Origin: Hyphomicrobium sp.
GTDB lineage: Bacteria > Pseudomonadota > Alphaproteobacteria > Rhizobiales > Hyphomicrobiaceae
Reading direction: 5' to 3'
DNA: 45,706 nucleotides
Assembly: GCF_020852195.1 (NCBI RefSeq)
Contig: NZ_JADZBI010000174.1
Coordinates: forward strand, 1 to 45,706
Made by a program: the position numbers and the translations under genes. The notes under the pieces were generated by a model that ran no database searches, was not told the origin of the DNA, and saw only the letters and a program-made list of their open reading frames with translations. Positions 1 to 7,707 of the stretch are shown here, piece after piece. Numbering within the stretch: the stretch's first letter is position 1; each line of letters starts with the position of its first letter.

Positions 1-452
1 CGGACGGCCTGCCGCTGTTCAAGCCGCCGTTCTCGACCATCACGGCCATCGACATGAACACCGGCGAGCACAAGTGGCGTGTTCCCGCCGGAAAGGGCCC
101 TATCAACCACCCCGCCGTCAAGGCGGCCGGGCTTGATGCCGTGGGTGCGACGCACCAGAGCTTCATCGTGATCACGGACGACATCGTGTTTACGGCTCCC
201 AACGGTGCCTATGACGTGCTCGGCCTGAACACGCGCGGCAATGCGCTGATCGCGCAGAACAAGGAGAAGCAGGACGAGTCGGCGCTTTACGCGTACGACG
301 CCAAGACCGGCAATCTCCTTGGCGAGATCGAGCTGCCGCTCGGCGTCTTCGGGGCCCTGATGTCCTACACCGTCGACGGCAAGCAGTTCGTCATCGCCCC
401 TGTGGGCGGCGCCGGCACGCCCTCGGAGCTTGTCGCGGTCCAGGTGAACTAG
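1..452 (+). CDS. PQQ-dependent dehydrogenase, C-terminal part
   Basis: The reading frame is open from the first bases of the window (codons start at base 3) and ends in TAG at 450-452, so only about 149 C-terminal residues are present. They look like the last blades of a quinoprotein beta-propeller: alternating short strands with TAIDMNTGEHKW and YAYDAKTGNLLGEIELP, the tryptophan/glycine docking-type repeats typical of membrane or periplasmic PQQ alcohol and glucose dehydrogenases. The PQQ and metal ligands lie upstream, outside the window, so the substrate cannot be told. A strong hairpin follows the stop, and a secreted c-type cytochrome gene lies 111 bases downstream, the usual electron acceptor for such enzymes. 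Family assignment is fairly secure; the specific enzyme is not. Confidence 0.8.
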   Translation, partial: DGLPLFKPPFSTITAIDMNTGEHKWRVPAGKGPINHPAVKAAGLDAVGATHQSFIVITDDIVFTAPNGAYDVLGLNTRGNALIAQNKEKQDESALYAYDAKTGNLLGEIELPLGVFGALMSYTVDGKQFVIAPVGGAGTPSELVAVQVN

Positions 453-468
453 CTACAACTAAGACGCG

Positions 469-503
469 TTTGGCCCGCCCCGCTCGATGGGGCGGGCCAA
501 ACG
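469..503 (+). terminator. Strong hairpin after the PQQ dehydrogenase gene
   Basis: A perfect 14-bp GC-rich stem (469-482 with 490-503) closes a 7-base loop, GCTCGAT. It begins 16 bases after the TAG stop. There is no T-run behind it, so it may act as an mRNA-stabilising or attenuating hairpin rather than a classical intrinsic terminator; the cytochrome gene downstream could still be co-transcribed at a lower level. Confidence 0.7.
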
Positions 504-563
504 TCCCCTACAGGCGGTCTCCGATCGCCGATACCGCGTGCATGCAAACGGATCGACGGTGAT

Positions 564-971
564 ATGAATCAGCACGACACGCAACGTTCACGAGTGGCCG
601 TCATGGCATTGGCGGTGGTCGCTGCCACGTTTCTAGCTCTTCCGGACCTTGCGAAAGCCGGCGGAGTTCCGCGCAGCGATGAAGCGGAAGCCCCGCCGAC
701 GAAGATTGCAGGAACGCCGCCGTTCGATCTCTCGGACCCGAAGAAGATCAAATCCGGCGAGAGCACCTTCAATTCCACGTGCGCCGCGTACTGCCACGGC
801 CAGAACCCGACCCTGTTCGTGGATCGCACGGGACTGACGGAGGAGTACGTCTACAACACCATCCGCGACGGCGGAAAAGGCGCCACCCCGATGCCGCCCT
901 GGGGCGACGTGTTCTCCCACGAGGAGATCTGGGAGCTCGTCGCCTATCTGAAGTCGCTCGGGAAATGGTAG
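564..971 (+). CDS. Secreted c-type cytochrome with a CX3CH haem motif
   Basis: A 135-residue protein with an N-terminal signal peptide (basic start, hydrophobic stretch MALAVVAATFLALP, then an Ala-rich cleavage region). The mature part is a single small class I cytochrome c domain. The haem-binding site reads CAAYCH, that is three residues between the cysteines rather than the usual two. A later GATPMPPWGDVFS segment supplies the likely axial methionine, and the C-terminal helix EEIWELVAYLKSLG is typical of the fold. It follows a PQQ-dehydrogenase gene, so it is probably the periplasmic electron acceptor of that enzyme. The domain is clear; whether the expanded motif carries covalent haem is an inference. 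Confidence 0.82.
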   Translation: MNQHDTQRSRVAVMALAVVAATFLALPDLAKAGGVPRSDEAEAPPTKIAGTPPFDLSDPKKIKSGESTFNSTCAAYCHGQNPTLFVDRTGLTEEYVYNTIRDGGKGATPMPPWGDVFSHEEIWELVAYLKSLGKW

Positions 972-1110
972 TGCGGGGATGATGCGCGTTGCCACCGCGG
1001 GAGCGCGCATTCGACACCGCGCAGCGATCTAACTTGAGTTGAGCGGAACCCCGTCCGCGACACGTTCTGTGACGTTATCCAATCCGAATCCTCTCCCCGA
1101 GGACAACTGC

Positions 1111-1162
1111 GGAGCGGCTCGCAAATTCCCTTCCTCCAACGCGAGCCGCTCCCTCTTTTCTT
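1111..1162 (+). terminator. Rho-independent terminator
   Basis: A 12-bp perfect stem GGAGCGGCTCGC (1111-1122) pairs with 1141-1152 across an 18-base loop and is followed by CTCTTTTCTT. It lies in the 305-base gap (972-1276) between the cytochrome and the amidohydrolase and closes the upstream unit. I see no other feature in that gap. Confidence 0.8.
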
Positions 1163-1276
1163 AACGGATGTTGAGCCTCCGCACGCTGCCGGTCTCGCTC
1201 GATGATGGCGTCTGGGCATACGGGTGCGTAAGATGCCGCGTCATTTCCGTTGAGGACATGTCCTGCGAGGTGGAGG

Positions 1277-2617
1277 ATGAGACTGCTCGCTTCTGCACTC
1301 ATGGTTCTTGCCGGCGCGCCTGCGGCCGCTGAGACCGTGGCACTCACCGGCATCCGCCTGATCGACGGGCGCGGCGGGGCGCCTGTCGAGGATGCGACGA
1401 TCGTCATATCCGATGGCCGTATCGTCGGCGCGGGGCGTAACGTGGCGGTGCCCGACGGGGCGCGCCGCATTGCGCACGCGGGGCGGACTGTCATCCCGGG
1501 CCTCATCACCGCTCACAGCCACGTCGGCCAGGTCGGCGGCGTCGAGATGGGTGCCAAGAACTATACCCGCGAGATCATCACCGCCGAGCTCGCGCAGTTC
1601 GGACGCTACGGCGTCACCACCGTGGTTGCGCTCGGCAACAATGGGCCGTTGTTTCAGGGCGTGCGCGCCGATGCCCACGCCGGGAAGTTGGACGGCGCCG
1701 ATCTCTTTGGCGTCTCGCAAGGCATCGGCGTTCCGAACGGCGCGCCGCCCCAGGCGATGATGAAGGTCGGCCCCGACCAGCTCTTCCGCCCCGCGACGGC
1801 CGAGGAGGCGCGCCAGGCCGTGGACAGGATGGCCGCGGCGAAAACCGATCTCGTCAAGATATGGCTCGACAACTTCGGCGGGCTGCTTCCTGTGAAGATG
1901 GCGCCGGAGGTCTATCGGGCGGTCATCGACCAATCCCATCGCCATGGACTGCGGGTCGCAGCGCACGTCCACGACCTCGTCGATGCCGAGGCGATCATCG
2001 ATGCAGGGGCCGACATCATCGCCCACGGCATCCGCGACAAGCCCGTCCCACCGGAGCTGATCGCCAAGATGAAGGAGAAGGGCGTCTGGTATGTCGCGAC
2101 GCTCGCACTCGACGACGCGACGTTTGCGTGGGCCGATCAGGCACCGTGGACGCTGACGCCGTTCACCCAGGCAGCCCTCTCGCCCGCCGTGGTCGAGCGG
2201 ACCGATGATGCAGCGTGGAGGGAAAAGGTGCTTGCCGAGCCCCGCACGGCAGCGGCGCGCCGGTCTCTGGCGATGAACCTGCGCAATCTCAAGACGCTTC
2301 ACGATGCCGGAGTGAGGATCGGGTTCGGCACGGACAGCGGCGCGACGCCCCTGCGCGTCGCCGGCGTGGCCGAGCATCGGGAGCTGGCGCTCATGGTCGA
2401 GGCCGGGCTCACGCCCGCTGACGCGCTGATCGTCGCCACGGCCAATACCGCGAAGCTTCTGGAGCTCTCCGATCGCGGAACACTGGAAGCCGGCAAGCGC
2501 GCCGATCTGCTCGTTCTCGAGGGCGATCCTTTGGCTGACATTGCGGCCAGCCAGCGCATCGTCGAAGTGTGGACGGCCGGACGGCAAACGGCCGGCCCGT
2601 CGGAGGCTGCGCGCTGA
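1277..2617 (+). CDS. Secreted amidohydrolase (imidazolonepropionase-like)
   Basis: The ATG at 1277 is chosen because it has GAGG six bases upstream and starts directly with a signal peptide (MRLLASALMVLAGAPAAA). A TTG nine codons earlier only adds a polar stretch. The 446-residue product is a metal-dependent amidohydrolase: a beta-sandwich N-terminus, metal-site motif GLITAHSHVG (H-x-H), lysine in DLVKIWLDN, histidines in VAAHVHD and ADIIAHGI, and the late aspartate in GFGTDSGA. The C-terminal ANTAKLL...GTLEAGKRADLLVLEGDPL is the family signature. Related periplasmic enzymes hydrolyse cyclic amides or dipeptides; the substrate here is unknown. It stands alone after a terminator. Confidence 0.88.
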   Translation: MRLLASALMVLAGAPAAAETVALTGIRLIDGRGGAPVEDATIVISDGRIVGAGRNVAVPDGARRIAHAGRTVIPGLITAHSHVGQVGGVEMGAKNYTREIITAELAQFGRYGVTTVVALGNNGPLFQGVRADAHAGKLDGADLFGVSQGIGVPNGAPPQAMMKVGPDQLFRPATAEEARQAVDRMAAAKTDLVKIWLDNFGGLLPVKMAPEVYRAVIDQSHRHGLRVAAHVHDLVDAEAIIDAGADIIAHGIRDKPVPPELIAKMKEKGVWYVATLALDDATFAWADQAPWTLTPFTQAALSPAVVERTDDAAWREKVLAEPRTAAARRSLAMNLRNLKTLHDAGVRIGFGTDSGATPLRVAGVAEHRELALMVEAGLTPADALIVATANTAKLLELSDRGTLEAGKRADLLVLEGDPLADIAASQRIVEVWTAGRQTAGPSEAAR

Positions 2618-2732
2618 CCGACGGCGCCGGCGGCTTTTGCATTGAGCGCGGCGATCCTAAGTAGGAGGTTCAGGCGGAGGCGAACGATGAGCTTGGATCG
2701 CCTCGCGGGCAATGGGCACAAGGAGGCAAGCA

Positions 2733-3137
2733 ATGAAGAACACGAGCAAGCGGAAGGGTTTTTATGGCCTCGCCGGCCTCCTGGTCGCCGCGGTCGCGCT
2801 CCTGTCGACGGCGCCGGCCGTCGCGCATCATGGATGGTCCTGGGCCGTCGACGAGCAAACCGAGCTTACAGGTACGATCCAGGAGATCTCGATGGCGCCC
2901 CCGCATCCGACGCTTCGCGTCGCGGATCTCGACGGCACGGTGTGGCAGGTGGACCTCGGCAATCCCGGACAGACCGCCCGTTCCGGGTTCACGGGTGAAT
3001 CTGCGAAGCCTGGCGATGCCGTCACCGTGCTCGGCAACAGGCACCGCGACGAGACAAAGAAGCACATGAAAGCCGTGCGCATTACGATCGGCGGCATCAA
3101 CTACGATATGTATCCCGATCGCATTCGCGCCAAGTAG
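2733..3137 (+). CDS. Secreted DUF6152-like protein
   Basis: The start at 2733 is preceded by AAGGAGG with good spacing; an ATG seven codons earlier would include the ribosome site. The 134-residue protein has a lysine-rich N-terminus, a hydrophobic signal segment and an AVAHHGWSW cleavage region. The mature part is a small beta-rich domain (TGTIQEISMAPPHPTLRVADLDGTVW, then PGDAVTVLGNRH). Proteins with an HHGWS start and this layout are annotated as DUF6152; their function is unknown. The next gene encodes a membrane protein and follows after 15 bases, suggesting a two-gene unit. Confidence 0.75.
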   Translation: MKNTSKRKGFYGLAGLLVAAVALLSTAPAVAHHGWSWAVDEQTELTGTIQEISMAPPHPTLRVADLDGTVWQVDLGNPGQTARSGFTGESAKPGDAVTVLGNRHRDETKKHMKAVRITIGGINYDMYPDRIRAK

Positions 3138-3152
3138 GCTCCGTTGTCGGCT

Positions 3153-3623
3153 ATGCAGGTGCTCGATTGGCTGGCCGCCTGGCCGGGAGCCGTCTGGCTT
3201 CAGGGATCTGGCACCGCGTATTTGTTTGTGAACGCGGCCCATATCCTGGGCATCGGTCTGCTGCTCGGCGCCATTCTGCCACTCGACCTGCGCCTAGTCG
3301 GAGTGCTGAGATCGTTCCCCATTGCGGTGGTTGGGCCGTTTCTTCTGCGCGTCGCTTCGACGGGCTTGGCGCTCGCGCTGTTGACTGGACTTTGGCTGTT
3401 CACAGTCCAGCCAAAGGACTATGTCACGAACGCGGCCTTTCTCAGCAAGCTCGTTCTGCTCGCGTTGGCTCTCGCCAACATCGGCCTGCAGCACTATGGC
3501 CGGCACTTCCGTGCAGCCCTTGACGGACAAGCCATCCATCTGAGCGTTCGCATTCTCGCGGCCGTGTCCGCGATCCTCTGGCTCTCGGTTCTTGTGGCCG
3601 GCCGTTGGATAGGATTTATCTAG
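3153..3623 (+). CDS. Integral membrane protein (DUF6644/DUF2214-like)
   Basis: A 156-residue membrane protein with about four hydrophobic helices: around residues 15-40 (AYLFVNAAHILGIGLLLGAIL), 55-80, 90-110 and 130-155. The histidine in VNAAHILG and charged residues near membrane ends recall small cytochrome-like or copper-resistance-like membrane proteins, but no firm ligand pattern is seen. A TTG at 3144 could add three residues. It is coupled to the DUF6152-like gene, a pairing I recall from other alphaproteobacteria. Function unknown. Confidence 0.7.
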   Translation: MQVLDWLAAWPGAVWLQGSGTAYLFVNAAHILGIGLLLGAILPLDLRLVGVLRSFPIAVVGPFLLRVASTGLALALLTGLWLFTVQPKDYVTNAAFLSKLVLLALALANIGLQHYGRHFRAALDGQAIHLSVRILAAVSAILWLSVLVAGRWIGFI

Positions 3624-3672
3624 CGGTACCGGCTCCGCACCTCGCTTGATCCATTGCGGTCCACGTGTTTTC

Positions 3673-4812
3673 TCACGCGGCAGGAGAAAGCACGCTCATG
3701 GCAAGACGCACCAGCTCTGCCTGACGCCGGGTTCCGGTCTTCTCGAAAAGGCGCGCTAGGTGAGTCTTGGCTGTCGGAAGTGAAATGCCGAGGGACGCTG
3801 CGGTCTCGGCGAGTGTCATGCCCTGGGTGACCAACATCATGACGCGGGCCTCGGCAGGCGTGATGCCGTAGCGGCGAACGAAAAGCTCGGCTGGAAACGG
3901 AGACGTGTCGCCGAGTGCGCGCACGAACACCGCGACGCGTGCCTCGAAGCTGCCGCCGAGATCGCGTCGGAGTCCGCTGTCGAGCGGCAGCACCCAGGCT
4001 GCGAGATCGGATCCGCGGGCATCGCCTATCGGGATCACGAAGCCGCCGCTGGGAATATCAACGGTCGTCCCGCTCGCGGCCGATTGGATGGCGCGCGCGA
4101 GGTCCCGTGCCGCCTCGGGCGCGCGCGCGGAGAGCATGTCGCCATCCCGCCGCAAAGCCGTTGCCGCCTCGAGGTGATGCTGTGCAGCTGCGTTGGCGTG
4201 CGCGATGCGCCCCGTGCCATCCGTCAGGATGATGCCCGCACGCATATGATCGAGCGTCGCCGAGAGCGTGTCGCTTTCCAGTGCGCGTACTTCGAGAAGA
4301 TCGGCGATCATCGCCGCGCGCCTGACGTGCGGCACGAGCAGGCGCAGGACGTCCACGTCGGCGGCGGAGAACCCCCCGAGGTGTTCCTCCCGCAGGATCG
4401 CGAGGGAGCCGAACCGCTCCTTGGACTTGGCCAGAAAGGCGAGTGCGGAGTCGCCGTAGCCATAGGCGGACTGAACGGTCTTGTACCAGTCGCCGTGCTG
4501 GTATTCCGGGCCGCCAAAGGCGTAAGCCGTAAACGGCTCGTCGACGCCGTAGTACCAGGCAGACGGTAGTATCGGGTTGGCTGAAAAGTTTTCCCGCAAG
4601 GCGTCTTCGTGGTCCGGATTGACGTTCCACTGTGCCTTGAGCCTGAACGCGCCCTTGTCGAGAGGGTTTACCGTGACCACCGCGCAGCACCCGTTGACCG
4701 TAGCGGCAAGGCGCTCGAGAGCCCCCGTCCATTTTGCAGGCTCGATGGCACTGTCGTAGATCTCCCCGACGAGATCGAGGAGCGCGCTTGGAAAACTCAA
4801 ATCACTAGCCAT
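3673..4812 (-). CDS. LuxR-family transcriptional regulator with a sensor region
   Basis: Taken from the ATG at 4812 (MASDLSFPS); an upstream ATG at 4908 would add 32 basic residues unlike the family. The 379-residue protein has a GAF/PAS-like sensory region (residues about 1-290; TLDHMRAGIILTDGTGRIAHAN is a PAS-like start) and a C-terminal LuxR helix-turn-helix (RYGITPAEARVMMLVTQGMT, then SLPTAKTHLARLFEKTGT). It lacks a receiver domain. It is convergent with the membrane-protein gene and divergent from the GFA gene (182-base shared upstream region, no operator recognised). The ligand and targets are unknown. Confidence 0.85.
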   Translation of the reverse strand: MASDLSFPSALLDLVGEIYDSAIEPAKWTGALERLAATVNGCCAVVTVNPLDKGAFRLKAQWNVNPDHEDALRENFSANPILPSAWYYGVDEPFTAYAFGGPEYQHGDWYKTVQSAYGYGDSALAFLAKSKERFGSLAILREEHLGGFSAADVDVLRLLVPHVRRAAMIADLLEVRALESDTLSATLDHMRAGIILTDGTGRIAHANAAAQHHLEAATALRRDGDMLSARAPEAARDLARAIQSAASGTTVDIPSGGFVIPIGDARGSDLAAWVLPLDSGLRRDLGGSFEARVAVFVRALGDTSPFPAELFVRRYGITPAEARVMMLVTQGMTLAETAASLGISLPTAKTHLARLFEKTGTRRQAELVRLAMSVLSPAA

Positions 4813-4994
4813 GCGAACCCTTGCGAGATCAAGTGAATTGCGTTGCGATTTCAGCAGACGGTCATGGTCTCGGAACAATCGCATGAGATCATGCCAAAAG
4901 ACGCGCAAAAAACCGAGATAGGATTGTCAGTATACCGAGGCGGCAGCGCGGCCCCTTGCCAGCCCCGAACTCGCAAACCAGCGGAAACTGCTCG

Positions 4995-5396
4995 ATGCTC
5001 GAAGGCACATGTCACTGTGGAGCGCTCACCTGGACCTTCGATGGCGAGCCGGAATCCGCCACCGCCTGCAGCTGCACGCTGTGCCGCCGCTATGGAGCCC
5101 TGTGGGCCTACGACTACGAGAACGAGAGGATCAAGCTGTCGGGCCAGAGCACCGTTTACACCCGAAAAGAGAAAGCCAAGCCAGCGCTCGAGATCCACTT
5201 CTGCCCGACCTGCGGCAGCGTTGCCTGCTGGCGTGGCCTGGGACTGACCGACGACGGCCGGCGCCGCATTGCCGTAAACCTGCGGCTGGCCGAGCCTCAT
5301 GCCGTGGCCCACATCGTGATCGACCACTTCGATGGTCTCGACACCTTCGACGATCTTCCGCGCGACGGCAAATGTATCGCCGACATGTGGTTTTGA
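4995..5396 (+). CDS. GFA-family zinc protein
   Basis: The ATG at 4995 (MLEGTCHCG) is the usual start for this family, which opens directly with the first zinc ligands; an ATG 13 codons earlier is unlikely. The 133-residue product has the GFA (glutathione-dependent formaldehyde-activating enzyme-like) layout: CHCGALTW, then CSCTLCRRYGALW, then FCPTCGS. These cysteines bind a structural and a catalytic-type zinc. The name is historical: most members do not act on formaldehyde, and nothing here fixes a substrate. It ends 22 bases from the convergent secreted-protein gene. Confidence 0.9.
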   Translation: MLEGTCHCGALTWTFDGEPESATACSCTLCRRYGALWAYDYENERIKLSGQSTVYTRKEKAKPALEIHFCPTCGSVACWRGLGLTDDGRRRIAVNLRLAEPHAVAHIVIDHFDGLDTFDDLPRDGKCIADMWF

Positions 5397-5418
5397 GCGC
5401 TTCCGACGCGGCCGCTGG

Positions 5419-5853
5419 CTATTTCAATGTAATCGCCAGTCCGCTCAGGTCCGCGTTTGCCATCAGGCCGACCTGCCGGCCTGTCAGCTCGAGCACGGCG
5501 CCCTTCTGGTTGGTCAGCACGATTGCGCGGGTGCCGGTTCCCACCGCGAGCCCCGCACCCGCCGCGCCGTACACGCCGGCGACGTCCGAAGGCCGGTAGA
5601 TGTTGCGCACTCTCCCGCGTAGCACGGTCTTTGAGCCACCGAAGACGAGACCGTAGTCCAGTCCGCCGGTCGATAGCGCATAGCGCCTGCCGCGGAAGTG
5701 GAGGGTCCCGCTGCCGCCGGAGCCGCCGATGAACCACCCTGCCTTGTAAATCGTAAGCGTCACGCTCCCGCTGTCGGCATGGCTGGCGGCGGACAACCCG
5801 ACCGACGCAACAAGAGCCGTCAGCGCAGCACAGATGAGCGACGAGATTTTCAT
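5419..5853 (-). CDS. Secreted hypothetical protein, Gly-rich beta domain
   Basis: The start at 5853 is supported by GAGGAGGG eight bases upstream on the minus strand and by a clear signal peptide (MKISSLICAALTALVASVG, cleavage near SHADS). The 144-residue product continues with a glycine-rich, probably all-beta domain (WFIGGSGGSGTLHFRGRRYA) that resembles small periplasmic DUF1134/SYLF-type lipid-binding folds only loosely. I do not recognise the family with confidence. It appears to be a single-gene unit. Confidence 0.7.
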   Translation of the reverse strand: MKISSLICAALTALVASVGLSAASHADSGSVTLTIYKAGWFIGGSGGSGTLHFRGRRYALSTGGLDYGLVFGGSKTVLRGRVRNIYRPSDVAGVYGAAGAGLAVGTGTRAIVLTNQKGAVLELTGRQVGLMANADLSGLAITLK

Positions 5854-6305
5854 GAGGCGTCCCTCCTCGAAAGGTTTAGAGCTGGCGCGGTGACACGGAC
5901 CGAATCGAACCATGCAGCCCGATTGGGGAAGCAAGATGGTCACGGCGCGTACGCCGGCACCCCTAAGTAAATCAGTAGGCAGTGTCCGCCCCATGCATCG
6001 CGATTGGCGGATTGTGCGTTGTCGGAGAGCAACGCCTGCTGGTGATTGTTGTGTCTTTAGCTCCTTGTCGTCCGTTTGAATGATGCGGGATTTTGCAGTT
6101 TCGGTTTCGATCGCCCCCAGCACGCGTCCGAGTGTCTAGAGGTAAGAAAAAGTTCGATCTTTCAGCCCCCAACGCCTCGCTGGTTTCTGCCGAAGCCAGC
6201 GCGATTTCAGAACGCGATGGCGGGCGAGGTTCTAAGGAGTCCACGTCAGGCGCCGGACGTTGCGAGGGGGTTGGCCGCAGTCGTTGAATGAGTTTGGGAG
6301 GTGCA
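5854..6305. other. Gene-poor stretch
   Basis: About 450 bases between the divergent secreted-protein gene and the next weak gene. Only short frames without ribosome sites occur; one from a TTG at 6093 to 6287 would encode 64 low-complexity residues and is not convincing. No tRNA, repeat or operator was recognised. It should hold the promoter of the minus-strand gene. Confidence 0.5.
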
Positions 6306-6653
6306 ATGGGTATCACGGGGGTGCGGGTTGTGACGTGCGCAGATGTGTCCCGCCGTGACTTTCAGGTGGGCTTGCGCAGTTGCCTCACAGTGGGCCTGTC
6401 GCTCGCCTGCGACCAGGTGTTCGAGGATGGCGCGGCTGCGGTAGCGAGGATTGATGAGTTGATGAAGACGCACGGCGCTGATGGCACGCTCGAGATTATC
6501 GGCAAGTCTCCGGAGAGCATCGGTGCGTTAAGACCGAACCCCCGCTGCTCGGCGCTGCCGCGCATGGGGGTGGCCGAGATGCGGCTGATGGTGTTCCAAA
6601 TGCAGTTGTTCCGCGTGATCCAAGACGGCGTGGTGCGCAACACGCCTAGCTGA
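6306..6653 (+). CDS. Hypothetical protein
   Basis: A 115-residue frame starting at an ATG four bases after GGAGG; an in-frame ATG at 6288 is possible. The sequence (GVRVVTCADVSRRDFQVGLR, later DELMKTHGADGTLEIIGKSP) is unremarkable, with two cysteines near the N-terminus and no signal peptide or membrane segment. No family is recognised. Its amino-acid composition looks coding, but the opposite strand also has an open frame, so confidence is moderate. Confidence 0.45.
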   Translation: MGITGVRVVTCADVSRRDFQVGLRSCLTVGLSLACDQVFEDGAAAVARIDELMKTHGADGTLEIIGKSPESIGALRPNPRCSALPRMGVAEMRLMVFQMQLFRVIQDGVVRNTPS

Positions 6654-6766
6654 TGCTGGTAGCGGCCAAGCCGCAGGTGACTGCGATGCCGGTGGGAAAT
6701 CGGCCGCGTCTCGTTTTTTGGGGTCCAGCTTTATTGAGCAGCCGTCCGTAGGTGATGGAGGCACGC

Positions 6767-6961
6767 GTGCCGATCTACAGGATGGAAGTCTTCGGGGCCC
6801 CTGATGACCGGCTTCGGGAGCGCCGCAATATCCAGGCATCGGACGACGCGGAAGCGATCCGGATCGCCACCGATATCTACGACACGCTTGCCGCTCGTGC
6901 GGCCCTAAGCGGGTACGTCCTGTATGACGGCGAGCGCGTCGTACATGAGGGGAAGAAGTAA
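6767..6961 (+). CDS. Small conserved-looking hypothetical protein
   Basis: The GTG at 6767 is chosen because GGAGG ends five bases before it; an ATG at 6755 sits on top of that site. The 64-residue product (PIYRMEVFGAPDDRLRERRN, then DDAEAIRIATDIYDTLAARA) has alternating charged and hydrophobic residues like the many small alphaproteobacterial proteins with a short strand-helix-strand fold. No function can be given. The following 267 bases up to marR hold no gene but include the MarR-type palindrome. Confidence 0.6.
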   Translation: MPIYRMEVFGAPDDRLRERRNIQASDDAEAIRIATDIYDTLAARAALSGYVLYDGERVVHEGKK

Positions 6962-7189
6962 AGGGCCTGGGCCAGCATATCGCCAACGCCCGGCTTGCTT
7001 ACGACGAGCACGTGCCGTCCTCCTCAGCAACGACGCGTCCCAACACAAGAAGCATGCACTCGATCGATCCGCCGGGAACGGCAGCGCAGCCGTCCATGGC
7101 GCACCGGCAGCCAGGGCCGGATCTGCTCGACCGCGTCATCGACGGTTTCGATCACCCGCCAGTGCGCAGAGTTGATCGAGGCAAGAATA

Positions 7190-7201
7190 GGGTATATACC
7201 C
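7190..7201. promoter_or_regulatory. Palindromic operator upstream of the MarR gene
   Basis: GGGTATATACCC is a perfect 12-base palindrome 27 bases before the marR start. A near copy, GGGTATATGCCC, lies just before the MFS gene. MarR dimers bind such short palindromes and usually repress their own gene and the neighbouring exporter, so both sites are proposed as operators of this MarR protein (inference). Confidence 0.6.
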
Positions 7202-7228
7202 ACATTATCATGTCTGGAGATTGCTGCG

Positions 7229-7636
7229 ATGTTGGAAGTGGAGTGCTATTGCACGCTGGTGCGCCGGTCGGCCCGCGCCCTGACGGAGTTCTACGACATC
7301 GCGCTGGCTCCCTCCGGCTTGAGAGTGACGCAATATTCTCTGCTTCGTGCCATCGAACGCCTGGAGAAGCCGTCCTTGACCCTGTTGGCCGAGTCCACCG
7401 GACTTGATCGTTCCACACTCGGCCGCAACCTGCGTGTCCTCGAAAAGGCTGGGTTCGTTGTGATTCGTCCCGGTATTGACGAGCGGACCCGCATCGTGGA
7501 ACTGAAACCCCAGGCGCGACATGCCCTTAAGGTTGCGCGCCCTCTATGGACGAAAGCGCAGACCAAGGTGGCAGCAGCCGTCCCGGCACAAGCCAGGCAG
7601 TATCTTCGGACCCTCACCAAAGCCGTCGAGAACTGA
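7229..7636 (+). CDS. MarR-family transcriptional regulator
   Basis: Taken from the ATG at 7229 (MLEVECYC); the frame is open further upstream, but the operator-like palindrome lies there. The 135-residue protein has the winged-helix MarR fold: dimerisation helix at the start, helix-turn-helix around residues 45-75 (LTLLAESTGLDRSTLGRNLR), then the wing (GFVVIRPGIDERTRIVELK) with the family's D-x-R pair. The cysteines near the N-terminus (C6, C8) could sense oxidants or ligands. The MFS exporter gene follows after 71 bases and probably forms its regulated target. Confidence 0.9.
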   Translation: MLEVECYCTLVRRSARALTEFYDIALAPSGLRVTQYSLLRAIERLEKPSLTLLAESTGLDRSTLGRNLRVLEKAGFVVIRPGIDERTRIVELKPQARHALKVARPLWTKAQTKVAAAVPAQARQYLRTLTKAVEN

Positions 7637-7677
7637 GCCCCTGTGAAAGGGCTGCGGAGCAGCCTTTATCCCGTTTA

Positions 7678-7693
7678 GCGGGTATATGCCCGC
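7678..7693. promoter_or_regulatory. Second MarR-type operator before the MFS gene
   Basis: GCGGGTATATGCCCGC is an inverted repeat with 5-bp arms flanking a TATATG core, 15 bases before the MFS start and just ahead of its AAGGAGG site. Its central 12 bases differ from the palindrome upstream of marR at one position. The position between the two genes suits control of the exporter separately from the regulator. Confidence 0.55.
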
Positions 7694-7707
7694 AAGGAGG
7701 TTGCAGC

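Noticed and set aside
1241-2587. Long open frame on the minus strand opposite the amidohydrolase (448 codons)
   Set aside because: It mirrors a clear amidohydrolase with all motifs; high GC keeps the opposite strand open. Its product has no recognisable features.
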